Shown here piece after piece: positions 50,865 to 59,198 of a stretch of 64,000 nt of DNA; the stretch's first letter is position 1; the number at the start of each line of letters is the position of its first letter. The notes below the pieces were generated by a model that worked only from the letters and a program-made list of their open reading frames with translations, did not search any database and was not told where the DNA came from. The stretch is taken from the NCBI RefSeq assembly GCF_000021945.1, contig NC_011831.1, forward strand, positions 3,299,353 to 3,363,352, read 5' to 3'. This DNA comes from Chloroflexus aggregans DSM 9485 (GTDB lineage: Bacteria; Chloroflexota; Chloroflexia; Chloroflexales; Chloroflexaceae). Position numbers and translations under genes: made by a program.

Positions 50865-51263
50865 CTAACTGTGGTGCGGCGCCGGCCTCAAGATCGCCGC
50901 CAGTTGCGCTAGTTCCGTTGAATGGATCACCGCTAGCACCTCATCAGCCGGGTGGAGGATGGTGTTGCCACGGGGGATGATGAGTTCACCTTTGCGAATA
51001 ATCGCTGCCAAGACACAACGCGGCGGCAATGGCAAATCGCGGATGGCTTCGCCATTTGCGATTGAGGTCAGATCAACCTTTTCTTCAACCAGCGAATATA
51101 ATCCTTTGCATAACTTGAGCAGCGTGGTTATCTCGCCCAACGACATCTCTGCGATGATCAGGCTCGCAAGCAGTTCGGCCTGATTGAGCGCCACATCCAC
51201 GCCAAAGGTTGAGGTGTATAACCACGCATTCTTCTGATTGACGCGGGCAATGACGCGAGGCAC
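50865..51263 (-). pseudogene. C-terminal fragment of a TrkA/RCK-domain potassium channel or transporter regulator
   Basis: 132 codons beginning VPRVIARVNQKNAWLYTSTFGVDVALNQAELLASLIIAEMSLG and continuing through an RCK_C (TrkA-C) domain, LVEEKVDLTSIANGEAIRDLPLPPRCVLAAIIRKGELIIPRGNTILHPADEVLAVIHSTE. The N-terminal Rossmann part of RCK_N is missing: a TAG lies three codons before the VPRV segment and the sequence beyond is unrelated. I read this as a 5'-truncated gene rather than a working small protein. It lies among other remnants (50.7-51.5 kb). Confidence 0.7.
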
Positions 51264-51315
51264 GTTAAAGGCCTAGCTGCATACCATAGTGACACACCGT
51301 GTTAGCCGCGCATGA

Positions 51316-51459
51316 TGCCGTCAAACAGACCGGTTCAATAAAGGAAACCAGCGCTATGGCATCTACCTGACCCTGTTCTCACCCGAAACCTACGAGGCGT
51401 TCAGTGCGTTGAACCGCGCTGTTTCCAGCTTCCGGCTGTTACAGCAACATCAGATATGA
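51316..51459 (+). pseudogene. Possible 3' remnant of an unidentified gene
   Basis: A 47-codon open stretch without its own start reads RFNKGNQRYGIYLTLFSPETYEAFSALNRAVSSFRLLQQHQI and ends at TGA 51457-51459. The composition is protein-like and resembles the C-terminus of a lipoprotein or PsbP/DcrB-type domain, but I cannot name the family. It follows the truncated RCK fragment on the opposite strand. Confidence 0.3.
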
Positions 51460-51481
51460 TATAGACTGATGAGAAAACCAG

Positions 51482-51694
51482 ATGATGCAAGCGATCGAAT
51501 TCCAAGCTACAGTTAAGAATGGTCTGATTGAGCTTCCTCCGCAATATGCTCAGCTTACCGGGCAGGTGCGAGTGATAGTCTTAGTAGAACCTACCATGCA
51601 AACACGTGGGAATGTGATCGATCAATTGCTGGCCCAACCGGTGCGCATCCCTAACGTTCGCCCATTGAGCCGAGCAGAAATCTATGCCCGCTGA
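51482..51694 (+). CDS. Small antitoxin-like protein (orphan)
   Basis: 70 residues: MMQAIEFQATVKNGLIELPPQYAQLTGQVRVIVLV at the N-terminus and IPNVRPLSRAEIYAR at the end. The beta-strand start followed by a basic helical tail is typical of small antitoxins that precede PIN-domain toxins (DUF2281/VapB-like); this is recognition of pattern, not a search. Its stop overlaps an ATG at 51684 (MPADMHIW), the usual coupling to a toxin gene, but no PIN domain follows: the reading dissolves into unrelated sequence after a few codons. The toxin has probably been lost. Second ATG (51485) is equally possible as start. Confidence 0.5.
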   Translation: MMQAIEFQATVKNGLIELPPQYAQLTGQVRVIVLVEPTMQTRGNVIDQLLAQPVRIPNVRPLSRAEIYAR

Positions 51695-51778
51695 TATGCA
51701 CATCTGGCGCTATCATCAACATCCCACCCCTCTCCCCATACTTGCCATCACCCACAGCTCTCGCTATAATCCAAAGAG

Positions 51779-51802
51779 GAGCGGCGGATCCACCCGCCGC
51801 TC
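51779..51802. repeat. GAGCGGCGG hairpin
   Basis: GAGCGGCGG, 6-nt loop, CCGCCGCTC: perfect 9-bp stem with a GGATCCACC centre, upstream of the 98-residue gene. Could terminate transcription from the antitoxin-like gene. Confidence 0.5.
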
Positions 51803-51869
51803 TTGCCTGCTCGTGAGCTGGCGGCGACCAAACCATGCGCCGCGTAATGAAATAGAGGAGCGTTGGGTG

Positions 51870-52166
51870 ATGTATGTGCAACACATGAACGAGGCGGGCC
51901 GGGCCTTGCTCGCCGCGTTAGAGACTAAAGATCCAAACGCGATTCAAGCGTCGGCAAAGCAATTTGCCCAAGCGGTCGAGGCTGCGTGGCAGGCGTACCT
52001 GCGCGGCGAGGTCGCTACCCAGACCCGCGGCCAAGCCTTGCCGCGCACCATGCACCAGTTCGCCACGGTGGAATTGCCGGCGAAGGCGGCTGATCCGCAG
52101 GCATGGCCGGCCATTGCTCGCGAAACGCGCATCTTCCTCAATATGTTGGGGGTGGTGGCTGGTTAG
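51870..52166 (+). CDS. Small helical protein of unknown function
   Basis: 98 residues, beginning MYVQHMNEAGRALLAALETKDPNAIQ. The whole sequence is predicted helical and Ala/Gln-rich, with no signal peptide, membrane helix or metal motif. I do not recognise the family. The frame is open further upstream to 51684, but AGAGGAG at 51854-51860 sits 9 bp before ATG 51870, and the upstream part looks non-coding. A rho-independent terminator follows 31 bp after the stop, so it is a self-contained small transcription unit. Confidence 0.65.
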   Translation: MYVQHMNEAGRALLAALETKDPNAIQASAKQFAQAVEAAWQAYLRGEVATQTRGQALPRTMHQFATVELPAKAADPQAWPAIARETRIFLNMLGVVAG

Positions 52167-52196
52167 GACTCTGCGCAACATTCGCACCAGCCTAGC

Positions 52197-52229
52197 AGCG
52201 ACGGTCTATCGGGCCGTCGCTCTGTTTTT
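52197..52229 (+). terminator. Rho-independent terminator
   Basis: AGCGACGG, 9-nt loop, CCGTCGCT, followed by CTGTTTTTG. It closes the 98-residue protein gene just before the exporter promoter. Confidence 0.85.
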
Positions 52230-52243
52230 GTTCATTTTGTTGA

Positions 52244-52272
52244 TTGATTGATCAATCAACATGTGCTATACT
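52244..52272 (+). promoter_or_regulatory. Exporter operon promoter with embedded palindromic operator
   Basis: TTGATT (52244-52249), 17-bp spacer, TATACT (52267-52272) with TGC before the -10. A perfect 16-bp palindrome TTGATTGATCAATCAA (52244-52259) covers the -35 and half of the spacer. Shape and place are those of a TetR-family operator; the operon's own TetR gene is at 57.4 kb. The leader to the permease start is about 245 nt and carries repeats. Confidence 0.7.
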
Positions 52273-52381
52273 CCTAGCAGAACGGTGTAGCTAAGCGCCG
52301 CTTGGGCAGGTAAGGGACAGGTAGCGTGGAGCGCGCAAAGATAGAGCCTATCCAACCACTACGATCGGTTACGACCTTAGC

Positions 52382-52510
52382 GCCCTTCGCGTCCTCTGCG
52401 CCTTTACGTTAAAACCTTCGCGTCTTTGCTTGCTCTGCGCCTTTACGTTAAAACCTTCGCGTCCTTTGCGGATCCGGACAGCCGTCCGGCTCTACAGCGT
52501 CTTTGCTCAC
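52382..52510. repeat. Repeat cluster in the exporter leader
   Basis: CCTTTGCG/CTCTGCGCC-type units (the CGCAAAGG family in inverse orientation) include a 31-bp direct repeat (52394-52424 and 52433-52463). The palindrome CCGGAC, AGCC, GTCCGG is at 52474-52489. Confidence 0.75.
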
Positions 52511-52524
52511 TCGGCGGTTTCACG

Positions 52525-54915
52525 ATGCTTACTCCGCGTTGGCGAAAAGTTATCCGCGACTTGCGCGTCTTCCCAACCCGCACCGCACTGGTGACGCTCT
52601 CGATTGCGGTTGGTGTTTTTGCCTTTGGTGTGATCCTCACAGCCCGTGCCGTCATTGGCCGTGAGCTACAACGGAGTTTTGAGGCAATCAATCCGGTAAG
52701 CGCAATTATCACGACCACCACATTTGATACCGATCTTGCCGAGACAGTCGAACGGTTACCCGAAGTTGCCGTCGCCGAAGGCCGTCGCGTTGTGCCGGCC
52801 CGCATTCGCATCGGCCCCGATCGGTGGGAAGATGCGCTGATTACCCTCCTGCCCGACGATGGCATCCGCCGGATTGGCATTGTCCGCCCCCAAGTGGGGG
52901 CATGGCCGCCACGCGAACGGGCAATATTGGTGGAGCGGGCGTCGCTGGCGCGTGCTGGCTTGGCGATTGGCGAGACGGTCGTAGTTGAGTTGCCGGGGAT
53001 CGGTGAGCGCGCGATGCCGGTGGCCGGCACGATCCACGATCTGAGCACGCCGCTGGCTGTGCTCACTGCGCAGACGTTCATCTATATGACTGAAGACACG
53101 CTGCGCTGGTTGGGTGGCCCGACCGGTTATAACCAGTTGCACCTGATCGTCAATGGTGACCGGCGTGACGTGACCAAGATACGGGCGATGGCGAGCGTGG
53201 TTGAGCAGTTGCTTGAGCGGAGCGGCCATCCGGTGATCCAGACCTACGTGCCGCCGCCGATGCAACACCCTGCTGAGGCGCTTTTACCGGTGATAACCGT
53301 CTTGATGTTCATCGTCGGCGTGTTGGCGCTTGTTGCCAGCAGTTTTCTCAGCATCAACACGATCAGTGCCATTCTCAATCAGCAAACGCGCCAGTTGGGG
53401 ATTATGGCGGCCATCGGTGCCGGGCCAAAAACGTTAGCCACGATGTACATGGCGACCGCAGCGTTATTTGGGTTACTGGCATTGGTGTTAGCGGTACCGG
53501 CGGGATTGCTCGCATCACAGGGCCTTGCCGGTTTTTTGGCCGGACAGTTGAATATCGATCTGCCATGGCCGGTTTGGAGTGGTGAGATTTTGCTGTTGCA
53601 GATCGTGGCCGGGATCACGGTGCCGGTGTTGACCGCGTTGTGGCCGATTCGTAGCGCCTTGCGCCGGCCCGTGCGCGAGTTGCTCAGCGGCGAAACCGCA
53701 CCGCCGCCGCCACCGGTAGTGATAACCCTGCTGACCCGCATACTCGGCCGATTCCTCCGTCGGCCAACACTCTTGGCCCTCCGCAATGCGTTTCGCCAAC
53801 GCGCCCGTTTGTTGCGCACACTGCTGGCGCTAGCGCTAGGGGGCAGTGTGTTGATTACAGTGATGACTCAGCGCACTTCGCTGTTTGCGACTCTTGAGGC
53901 CAGTCTGGCGGGACTGAACTACGATCTCGAAGTGCAGTTGGCCCATTCCTACCGGATCGAGCGGATTGCGCCGCTGATCGCTTCCTTGCCGGCAGTGACC
54001 CGCATCGAGAGTACGCTGCGCGCGCCGGCTTTTCCGGTACGGCCCGATGGTACCGATGGCGAAGAATTGGCGTTGCGCGCCTTGCCTGCCGATACCGATT
54101 TCTTCCATCCGCGCCTCGCCGAAGGGCGCTGGCTGGCCGGCCCCGGTGTACGTGAGGTTGTCTTTTCGACCAATATTCGCAGTAAAGAGCCGTATTTACG
54201 CATCGGTGATTGGGTAACTCTCTCGATTGAAGGTTGCGAGTCGCAATGGCGCCTGGTGGGTCTGATTGAAGTTTTCACCCCGCCGACCATGCCGGCGCAG
54301 GCGTATGTTGACATATCCGCCTTCACTGACGAGCAGGGTGGTGTTGGTCGGACTGATACAGTACGGGTGGCGACTATCGGCCATGATCCGGCCAGTCATG
54401 CTGCCGCAGCCGCCGCTATTGAACAGCAACTCACTGCTTACGGCATCGATCTACGCCTCATCCGTACTATGAGCGAAGAGCGACGGATTCTCGAAGAGCG
54501 GTTTAATCTGGCGACCGGCGCGATCTCGATCATGGCACTGATTATTGGGACGGTTGGTGCGCTTGGTTTGACCGGTACGCTCAGTATCAATGTACTCGAA
54601 CGGACCCGTGAGATAGGCATTCTGCGCGCGATTGGCGCCAGTGATGATGCCATCCGTGAACTGGTAGTCACTGAAGGACTAACGATTGCGCTGTTGGCAT
54701 GGGTGGGTGGAGTGATCCTCTCGATCCCGATGAGCTATGCGCTGGCCTACAACTTTGGTATGGCGTTGCTCAATATTCCGCTGATTTGGGTCTACTCTTT
54801 CCCGGCGATTTGGATGTGGTTGGGGGTGGTGATTCTGTTTGCATTGGTATCGAGCGTGTTGCCGGCGCGTGCCGCGACTCGCATCGCGGTGCGCGAGGCG
54901 CTGGCGTATGAGTGA
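52525..54915 (+). CDS. ABC transporter permease with two FtsX domains (MacB/LolC type)
   Basis: A 796-residue membrane protein with the duplicated FtsX layout: an N-terminal helix after RTALVTLSIAVGVFAFGVIL, a large extracytoplasmic domain (about 45-260), and three helices around residues 265-400. A second N-helix (LLRTLLALALGGSVLITVM), second periplasmic domain and final three helices follow, including ERTREIGILRAIGASDDAIRELVVTEG, the cytoplasmic coupling motif. Such permeases work as mechanotransmission exporters of lipids, peptides or drugs. The reading could start at a TTG at 52426, but that part is repeat sequence; ATG 52525 (MLTPRWRKV) is chosen. First gene of a permease, ATPase, adaptor and TetR set. 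Confidence 0.88.
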   Translation: MLTPRWRKVIRDLRVFPTRTALVTLSIAVGVFAFGVILTARAVIGRELQRSFEAINPVSAIITTTTFDTDLAETVERLPEVAVAEGRRVVPARIRIGPDRWEDALITLLPDDGIRRIGIVRPQVGAWPPRERAILVERASLARAGLAIGETVVVELPGIGERAMPVAGTIHDLSTPLAVLTAQTFIYMTEDTLRWLGGPTGYNQLHLIVNGDRRDVTKIRAMASVVEQLLERSGHPVIQTYVPPPMQHPAEALLPVITVLMFIVGVLALVASSFLSINTISAILNQQTRQLGIMAAIGAGPKTLATMYMATAALFGLLALVLAVPAGLLASQGLAGFLAGQLNIDLPWPVWSGEILLLQIVAGITVPVLTALWPIRSALRRPVRELLSGETAPPPPPVVITLLTRILGRFLRRPTLLALRNAFRQRARLLRTLLALALGGSVLITVMTQRTSLFATLEASLAGLNYDLEVQLAHSYRIERIAPLIASLPAVTRIESTLRAPAFPVRPDGTDGEELALRALPADTDFFHPRLAEGRWLAGPGVREVVFSTNIRSKEPYLRIGDWVTLSIEGCESQWRLVGLIEVFTPPTMPAQAYVDISAFTDEQGGVGRTDTVRVATIGHDPASHAAAAAAIEQQLTAYGIDLRLIRTMSEERRILEERFNLATGAISIMALIIGTVGALGLTGTLSINVLERTREIGILRAIGASDDAIRELVVTEGLTIALLAWVGGVILSIPMSYALAYNFGMALLNIPLIWVYSFPAIWMWLGVVILFALVSSVLPARAATRIAVREALAYE

Positions 54916-55050
54916 GCCGGTCAACGCAAAGACGCCAAGGGGCAAAGACGCAGTAGCGACGGACGACTGTCCGTCTCCCGTGACGCCAAGGTGGCAAAGA
55001 CGCAGAGATAGTACACGCAAAGACTCTAAGGGCGCGAAGGGTCGCAGAGA
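54916..55050. repeat. CGCAAAGACGCCAAGG repeats between permease and ATPase genes
   Basis: Several AACGCAAAGACGCCAAGG-like units surround the palindrome GACGGAC, GACT, GTCCGTC (54958-54975). The 198-bp gap otherwise holds nothing. Confidence 0.8.
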
Positions 55051-55113
55051 ATATTGGAAATCCCCTGTGCCATCGGCCCTAACCAACATCAACGATATAA
55101 ACAGACAAAACCT

Positions 55114-55791
55114 ATGAACCAACCGCTGATCTTGCTCTCATCCGTCACTAAAGCCTATGCCACCGCCGCTGGCGACTATCTCGCCTTGCGCGGCATCGAT
55201 CTGCGGATCGAGCCAGGCGAGTTTGTCGCGATTGTAGGCAAATCGGGCAGCGGCAAATCAACCTTGCTCAATGTCATCACCGGCATTGACCGGGCCAGCA
55301 GCGGCGAGGTGTTGGTGGCCGGGGCCGATCTGATGCGCATGCCCGCCGCACAGATGGCGGCATGGCGCGGACGCACGGTCGGAATCGTCTTCCAGTTTTT
55401 TCAGCTCTTGCCGACCCTCACCGCGTTGGAAAATGTGATGTTGCCGATGGATTTTGCCAATCTCGGCACACCTCGCGAACGGCGTGCGCGGGCATTAGCA
55501 TTGCTCGAGCGGGTGGGGCTGGCCGATCAAGCCGAGAAGTTGCCGCTGGCCTTGTCGGGCGGGCAGCAGCAGCGGGTGGCGATTGCGCGCGCATTAGCTA
55601 ATAACCCGCCGCTGCTGGTGGCCGACGAGCCGACCGGCAATCTCGATTCGCAGACCGCCGAAGCGGTCTTTGAACTGTTTGTCGAACTAGCCGGTCTCGG
55701 TACGACAATCGTCATGGTGACGCACGATAGTGAGTTGGCCCGGCGGGCCGGACGGATGGTGCTGGTGGCCGATGGTCAGATTGTGGGTTGA
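55114..55791 (+). CDS. ABC transporter ATP-binding protein (MacB/LolD type)
   Basis: A 225-residue ATPase: Walker [17 protein letters not shown]-loop [23 protein letters not shown], signature [15 protein letters not shown], Walker [13 protein letters not shown] and H-loop IVMVTHDSE. The FQFFxLLPTLTxxENVxLPM stretch is typical of the LolD/MacB/FtsE group that energises FtsX-type permeases. The frame extends upstream to 55054 through repeat-derived sequence; ATG 55114 matches the family start. It ends 13 bp before the adaptor gene. Confidence 0.95.
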   Translation: MNQPLILLSSVTKAYATAAGDYLALRGIDLRIEPGEFVAIVGKSGSGKSTLLNVITGIDRASSGEVLVAGADLMRMPAAQMAAWRGRTVGIVFQFFQLLPTLTALENVMLPMDFANLGTPRERRARALALLERVGLADQAEKLPLALSGGQQQRVAIARALANNPPLLVADEPTGNLDSQTAEAVFELFVELAGLGTTIVMVTHDSELARRAGRMVLVADGQIVG

Positions 55792-55804
55792 AAGGCGAGC
55801 TGAT

Positions 55805-57298
55805 ATGCGCAAGCTCATTATTCCTTTGATTGCCGTCATCTTAATCTTGGGTGGTGCCTATGCGATCTTTGGTCCCAACGGGCCGGGAGCGCAATCTGCT
55901 CCACCTCCTATTCCCACCGGCGACACCGTCGTACCGCCGGTCAGTGTTGAAGGGCGTGTCGTACCGCTGCAATACGCATGGTTGCGTTTTGAGCGTAGTG
56001 GGATGGTCAGCGCGATCTTGGTCGCGGAAGGTGATCAGGTGGCCGCCGGGCAAGCCTTAGCCCAGCTCGATGATCGGGCGCAACGGTTGGCGGTGCAGCA
56101 AGCCGAAGCCAATCTGGCTCGTGCGCAGGCCCGCTATGCCCAACTGCTGGCCGGAGCGGCGCCGGAAACGCGGGCCGCTGCCGAAGCCGCCGTCCAAGTC
56201 GCCGCTGCCCAAGCGACGCAGGTGGCGCTGTCAGTTGCTGCGCCTGATGAGAAAGCTGCGCTGGCCCAACTGGCCGAAGCCAAGGCCGCTCGTGCCGAGC
56301 TGCTGGCCGGTGCCGATCCGGAAGTAGTCGCTCAGGCCCAAGCAGCGCGTGATCAGGCAGCCGCCAATCTCGCCGCTCAACGCAGCGCGCTAGCCGCAGC
56401 GAAAGTCAATGCTCAATTAGCGGTGGAACAAGCGGCCAACGTATTGCGCGATCGTCAAGCCGATTACAGTCGCATCCATTGGGAAAACGAAGAGCTGAAG
56501 CAACGTTTGGGTGAAGATGAGCTACCACAGGCACGCATTGACCTCGAAGCTGCTGCGCTGCACGCAGTGCAGAACGCTGAGGTTGCGTTGGCGCAAGCCC
56601 GGATCAATGCCGAGCAGGCAGTACAAGCTGAGATCGAGGGCATAGCTGCTGCCGAAGCGCGCTTACGTGAAGCCGAAGCGCGGTTGGCTGCGCTACTATC
56701 ACCACCGGCCGCCGATAAACTGGCTGCGATTGATGCCCGCATTGCCGCCGCTGAAGCGACGCTAGCCCGTTTGCGCGGCGATCCGCGCCAAGCGCAGGTG
56801 GCGGTGGCCCAAGCGCAAGTGGCATTGGCCCAAGCGCAGGCGGCGCAGGTCAATGCTGCCCCACGGGAAGAAGAGGTAGCTTTAGCCCAAGCCGAAGTGG
56901 CAGCTGCTGAAGCGGCACTTGCCCAAGCTCGCCTCGAACTCGACAAACTGACCCTGCGCGCACCGTTTGCCGGCACCGTTGCTCGTCTCGAACTGCGTCT
57001 TGGCGAACTAGCGACACCTACTGCACCGGCTCTGCTGCTCGGCGATCTCAGTGTATGGCGCATCGAAACCATCGATCTCAACGAAATCGATGCTGCTCGC
57101 ATCGCTCCCGGCGCTGCGGTCACGGTGACGTTCGATGCCTTGCCCGGCGTGGCTTTGCCGGGCCGCGTCATCGCCATCGAACCATACGGCACCGACCGGC
57201 TGGGTGAGGTGGTATATACAGCGACAATAGAATTGACACAGACCGATCAACGCCTGCACTGGAACATGACCGCAGTGATAACCTTCAATGGATCATAA
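55805..57298 (+). CDS. HlyD-family periplasmic adaptor (membrane fusion protein)
   Basis: A 497-residue protein with an N-terminal membrane anchor (KLIIPLIAVILILGGAYAIF) and a split lipoyl/barrel-sandwich domain (VEGRVVPLQYAWLRFERSGMVSAILVAEGDQVAAGQALAQLD, closing LDKLTLRAPFAGTVARLELRLGELA). Between them is an unusually long Ala/Gln/Glu-rich alpha-hairpin of about 300 residues (AQAQAAQVNAAPREEEVALAQAEVAAAEAAL) with repeated heptads. A beta-barrel with VTVTFDALPGVALPGRVIAIEP ends it. It should link the FtsX permease to the cell envelope. The start at ATG 55805 follows the ATPase stop by 13 bp. No outer-membrane TolC partner is nearby. Confidence 0.92.
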   Translation: MRKLIIPLIAVILILGGAYAIFGPNGPGAQSAPPPIPTGDTVVPPVSVEGRVVPLQYAWLRFERSGMVSAILVAEGDQVAAGQALAQLDDRAQRLAVQQAEANLARAQARYAQLLAGAAPETRAAAEAAVQVAAAQATQVALSVAAPDEKAALAQLAEAKAARAELLAGADPEVVAQAQAARDQAAANLAAQRSALAAAKVNAQLAVEQAANVLRDRQADYSRIHWENEELKQRLGEDELPQARIDLEAAALHAVQNAEVALAQARINAEQAVQAEIEGIAAAEARLREAEARLAALLSPPAADKLAAIDARIAAAEATLARLRGDPRQAQVAVAQAQVALAQAQAAQVNAAPREEEVALAQAEVAAAEAALAQARLELDKLTLRAPFAGTVARLELRLGELATPTAPALLLGDLSVWRIETIDLNEIDAARIAPGAAVTVTFDALPGVALPGRVIAIEPYGTDRLGEVVYTATIELTQTDQRLHWNMTAVITFNGS

Positions 57299-57305
57299 TT
57301 TGTAC

Positions 57306-57325
57306 AGCCGCACGGCCGTGCGGCT
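57306..57325. repeat. AGCCGCACGG palindrome
   Basis: AGCCGCACGG directly joined to CCGTGCGGCT, a perfect 20-bp palindrome just after the adaptor stop codon. Its arm AGCCGCAC is the same as in the 51-bp lutA-lutB repeats. A related imperfect stem (CCCTGCAC/GTGCGGGG) follows. Confidence 0.75.
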
Positions 57326-57369
57326 CGGATCGCCCTGCACGCCGTGCGGGGCTACAGGGGGAATTCAAT

Positions 57370-57996
57370 ATGCCACGTGATGAAACCGAACAACGCCGCC
57401 AACAAATCATCGACGGCGCCCTCGATGCCTTTGCCCGTCTTGGTTTCGATCGCGCCACCAACCGCGATATTGCTCGCGCCGCCGGTATCGCTTCTCCCGG
57501 CCTGATCTATCACTACTTTAAAGACAAGACCGACCTACTCTATCAGGTGATCCGCGAAAGGATGCCGCTCGTCCCGATTGTTGATGCGGTTGAGCAGTTG
57601 GGTGATGAACCGCCCGATGTAGTGCTACCGCGATTGGGGGAACGGTTGGCGCAGGCGATTGATCAGCCGCTCACAGTAGCCATCGGCAAGATTGTGATCG
57701 GTGAGGTGTTACGCCACCCGCAATTGGCACGGGTCATCAATGAGATTGGACCGGGGCGTGCAATGAATGCGTTGGCTGCCTATCTCGCACGTCAGATGGA
57801 ATTAGGACGGTTGCGCCGTACCGATCCGCAGATTGCTGCTCGTCTGCTGATTGGTCCGATACTAACCTACTTCTTCTCGCGTGAGGTGCTCGATCAACCA
57901 GAAGCGCACGCTATCGCTGCACACGCAATGGTAGCTGAGGCGATAGCGCATTTCTTGCGCAGTATGATGGTGGAAGAATCACGTACAGGCGCGTAG
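57370..57996 (+). CDS. TetR/AcrR-family transcriptional regulator
   Basis: A 208-residue regulator. The helix-turn-helix is RRQQIIDGALDAFARLGFDRATNRDIARAAGIASPGLIYHYFKDKTDLLYQVI, a classic TetR N-terminal domain. The C-terminal ligand domain is all-helical and family-variable. It closes the exporter cluster in the same direction, 71 bp after the adaptor, and is the natural candidate to bind the palindrome at 52244-52259 in the exporter promoter. The inducing ligand is unknown. Confidence 0.93.
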   Translation: MPRDETEQRRQQIIDGALDAFARLGFDRATNRDIARAAGIASPGLIYHYFKDKTDLLYQVIRERMPLVPIVDAVEQLGDEPPDVVLPRLGERLAQAIDQPLTVAIGKIVIGEVLRHPQLARVINEIGPGRAMNALAAYLARQMELGRLRRTDPQIAARLLIGPILTYFFSREVLDQPEAHAIAAHAMVAEAIAHFLRSMMVEESRTGA

Positions 57997-58020
57997 GCGT
58001 GACAGAAAAGTGTTCCATCC

Positions 58021-58051
58021 CCGCCCCTCTCCCTGTGCGAGAAAGGGGCGG
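58021..58051. terminator. Terminator-like hairpin between tetR and ribY
   Basis: CCGCCCCT, 15-nt loop, AGGGGCGG: 8-bp perfect stem in the 72-bp gap between convergent genes. No T run. Confidence 0.5.
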
Positions 58052-58068
58052 AGGACACAGATCACCGC

Positions 58069-59118
58069 TTAATACGAACCGCCCGGCACAAACTCATTGG
58101 TATAGGCCTTCTCCACCTCCACCGGCCCGGCCAGCAAACCTGCCTCGCGCATAAACTGCTCGGTGCGCGCCCACAGTTGGCCGTCAGTGTAACCCAACCC
58201 ATGTTGCGCCGTCAGCTCGTTCTGCCAGAAGGGTAAGCTCTCTGCCAACACTTTCCGCTGCAAGTCGAGATTGCCGAGCTGCGCTTCGGGGATGAATTGC
58301 AGACTCAGATCGAACGCCTCAGCCGGATTAGCCAGCGTATCGGCCAACCCGCGCAAACTGGCCCGCACAAACTTCCGCACCAGTTCCGGCTCTTGCGCAA
58401 TCAGCGCCTCACTGACGGCGATGCCGTTAGCAGCGAGATTAAAGACGTCGGCGGCCAGCAACACATTCACCTCCACCCCTTGCTCGCGCAATTGCACCGG
58501 CTCGTTCATCGCGTAGCCAATCGCCACCGGCACCTTGTCCTCCATCACCGCCGCCGCCTGCGTAAACCCGATCTCTTGTACCGTCACATCGGCCTCGGTC
58601 ATACCGCCGGCATAGAGCGCCGCCAACAGCGCATAGAAACTCTCGCCGAAGCGTCCGGGGATACCGATGGTCTGCCCGCGCAGGTCGTTGACGCTCGCCA
58701 GCGGCACGTTCGCCTTGGCAAAAAACGCGATTGGGAAGCGCTGGTAGAGCGTCATCACTGTCTTGACCGGCACCCCCTGCTGGCGAGCGAGCAATACCGA
58801 AGTACCGCTGGTCGTCGCAAAAGCAACACCACTGGCCGGCCACGTCGCTGCGCGCTGGAGCACGTCATTCTCGAAGTTGTAGTCGAAATTGACCTCAATC
58901 CCTTCGGCGGCGTAGTAGCCCTTCGCCGCCGCGACATAGTAAGGCGCAAACTGAATGTTCGGAATGTACGACATCGCCAGCGTCACTGTGCGCAACTCCG
59001 GCTGTGGATTGGCCGCCGGCGCGGTTGTGGGGGCCGCCGTCGGCGCCGGAGCCGGTGCGCTGCATGCGGTGATAATGAAGATGATCAGGGTAAGGAATAG
59101 CATGAAACGCAGCTTCAT
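58069..59118 (-). CDS. ribY: Riboflavin ABC transporter substrate-binding lipoprotein (RibY-like, NMT1 family)
   Basis: A 349-residue NMT1/THI5-like solute-binding protein. The lipoprotein signal LMLFLTLIIFIITAC ends in a Cys, followed by an APTAAPTTAPA linker, and then the binding fold: VTLAMSYIPNIQFAPYYVAAAKGYYAAEGIEVNF, GVAFATTSGTSVLLARQQGVPVKTV, LRGQTIGIPGRFGESFYALLAALY. The family binds thiamine precursors, taurine-like compounds or flavins. Linkage to an FMN riboswitch through ribX assigns it to riboflavin, as in the RibXY system described for Chloroflexus-group bacteria. The frame extends to 59211, but ATG 59118 carries GAGGAAAC and begins the signal peptide. No ATPase gene is adjacent. 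Confidence 0.88.
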   Translation of the reverse strand: MKLRFMLFLTLIIFIITACSAPAPAPTAAPTTAPAANPQPELRTVTLAMSYIPNIQFAPYYVAAAKGYYAAEGIEVNFDYNFENDVLQRAATWPASGVAFATTSGTSVLLARQQGVPVKTVMTLYQRFPIAFFAKANVPLASVNDLRGQTIGIPGRFGESFYALLAALYAGGMTEADVTVQEIGFTQAAAVMEDKVPVAIGYAMNEPVQLREQGVEVNVLLAADVFNLAANGIAVSEALIAQEPELVRKFVRASLRGLADTLANPAEAFDLSLQFIPEAQLGNLDLQRKVLAESLPFWQNELTAQHGLGYTDGQLWARTEQFMREAGLLAGPVEVEKAYTNEFVPGGSY

Positions 59119-59198
59119 AGTTGTTTCCTCGTTAGTATGGTTATCCTCTGTTCGGGTGCCAGATATACGAGAGTAATGCAATCTTAGGAAAGTTGTAT

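Noticed and set aside
51684-51869. Upstream extension of the 98-residue protein starting MPADMHIW
   Set aside because: Low-quality coding sequence crossing a 9-bp hairpin; a well-placed AGAGGAG supports the later start. The overlap with the antitoxin-like stop is kept only as evidence of a lost toxin.
52426-52524. N-terminal extension of the exporter permease
   Set aside because: Encoded by repeat sequence and a palindrome, begins at TTG; the family sequence starts at ATG 52525.
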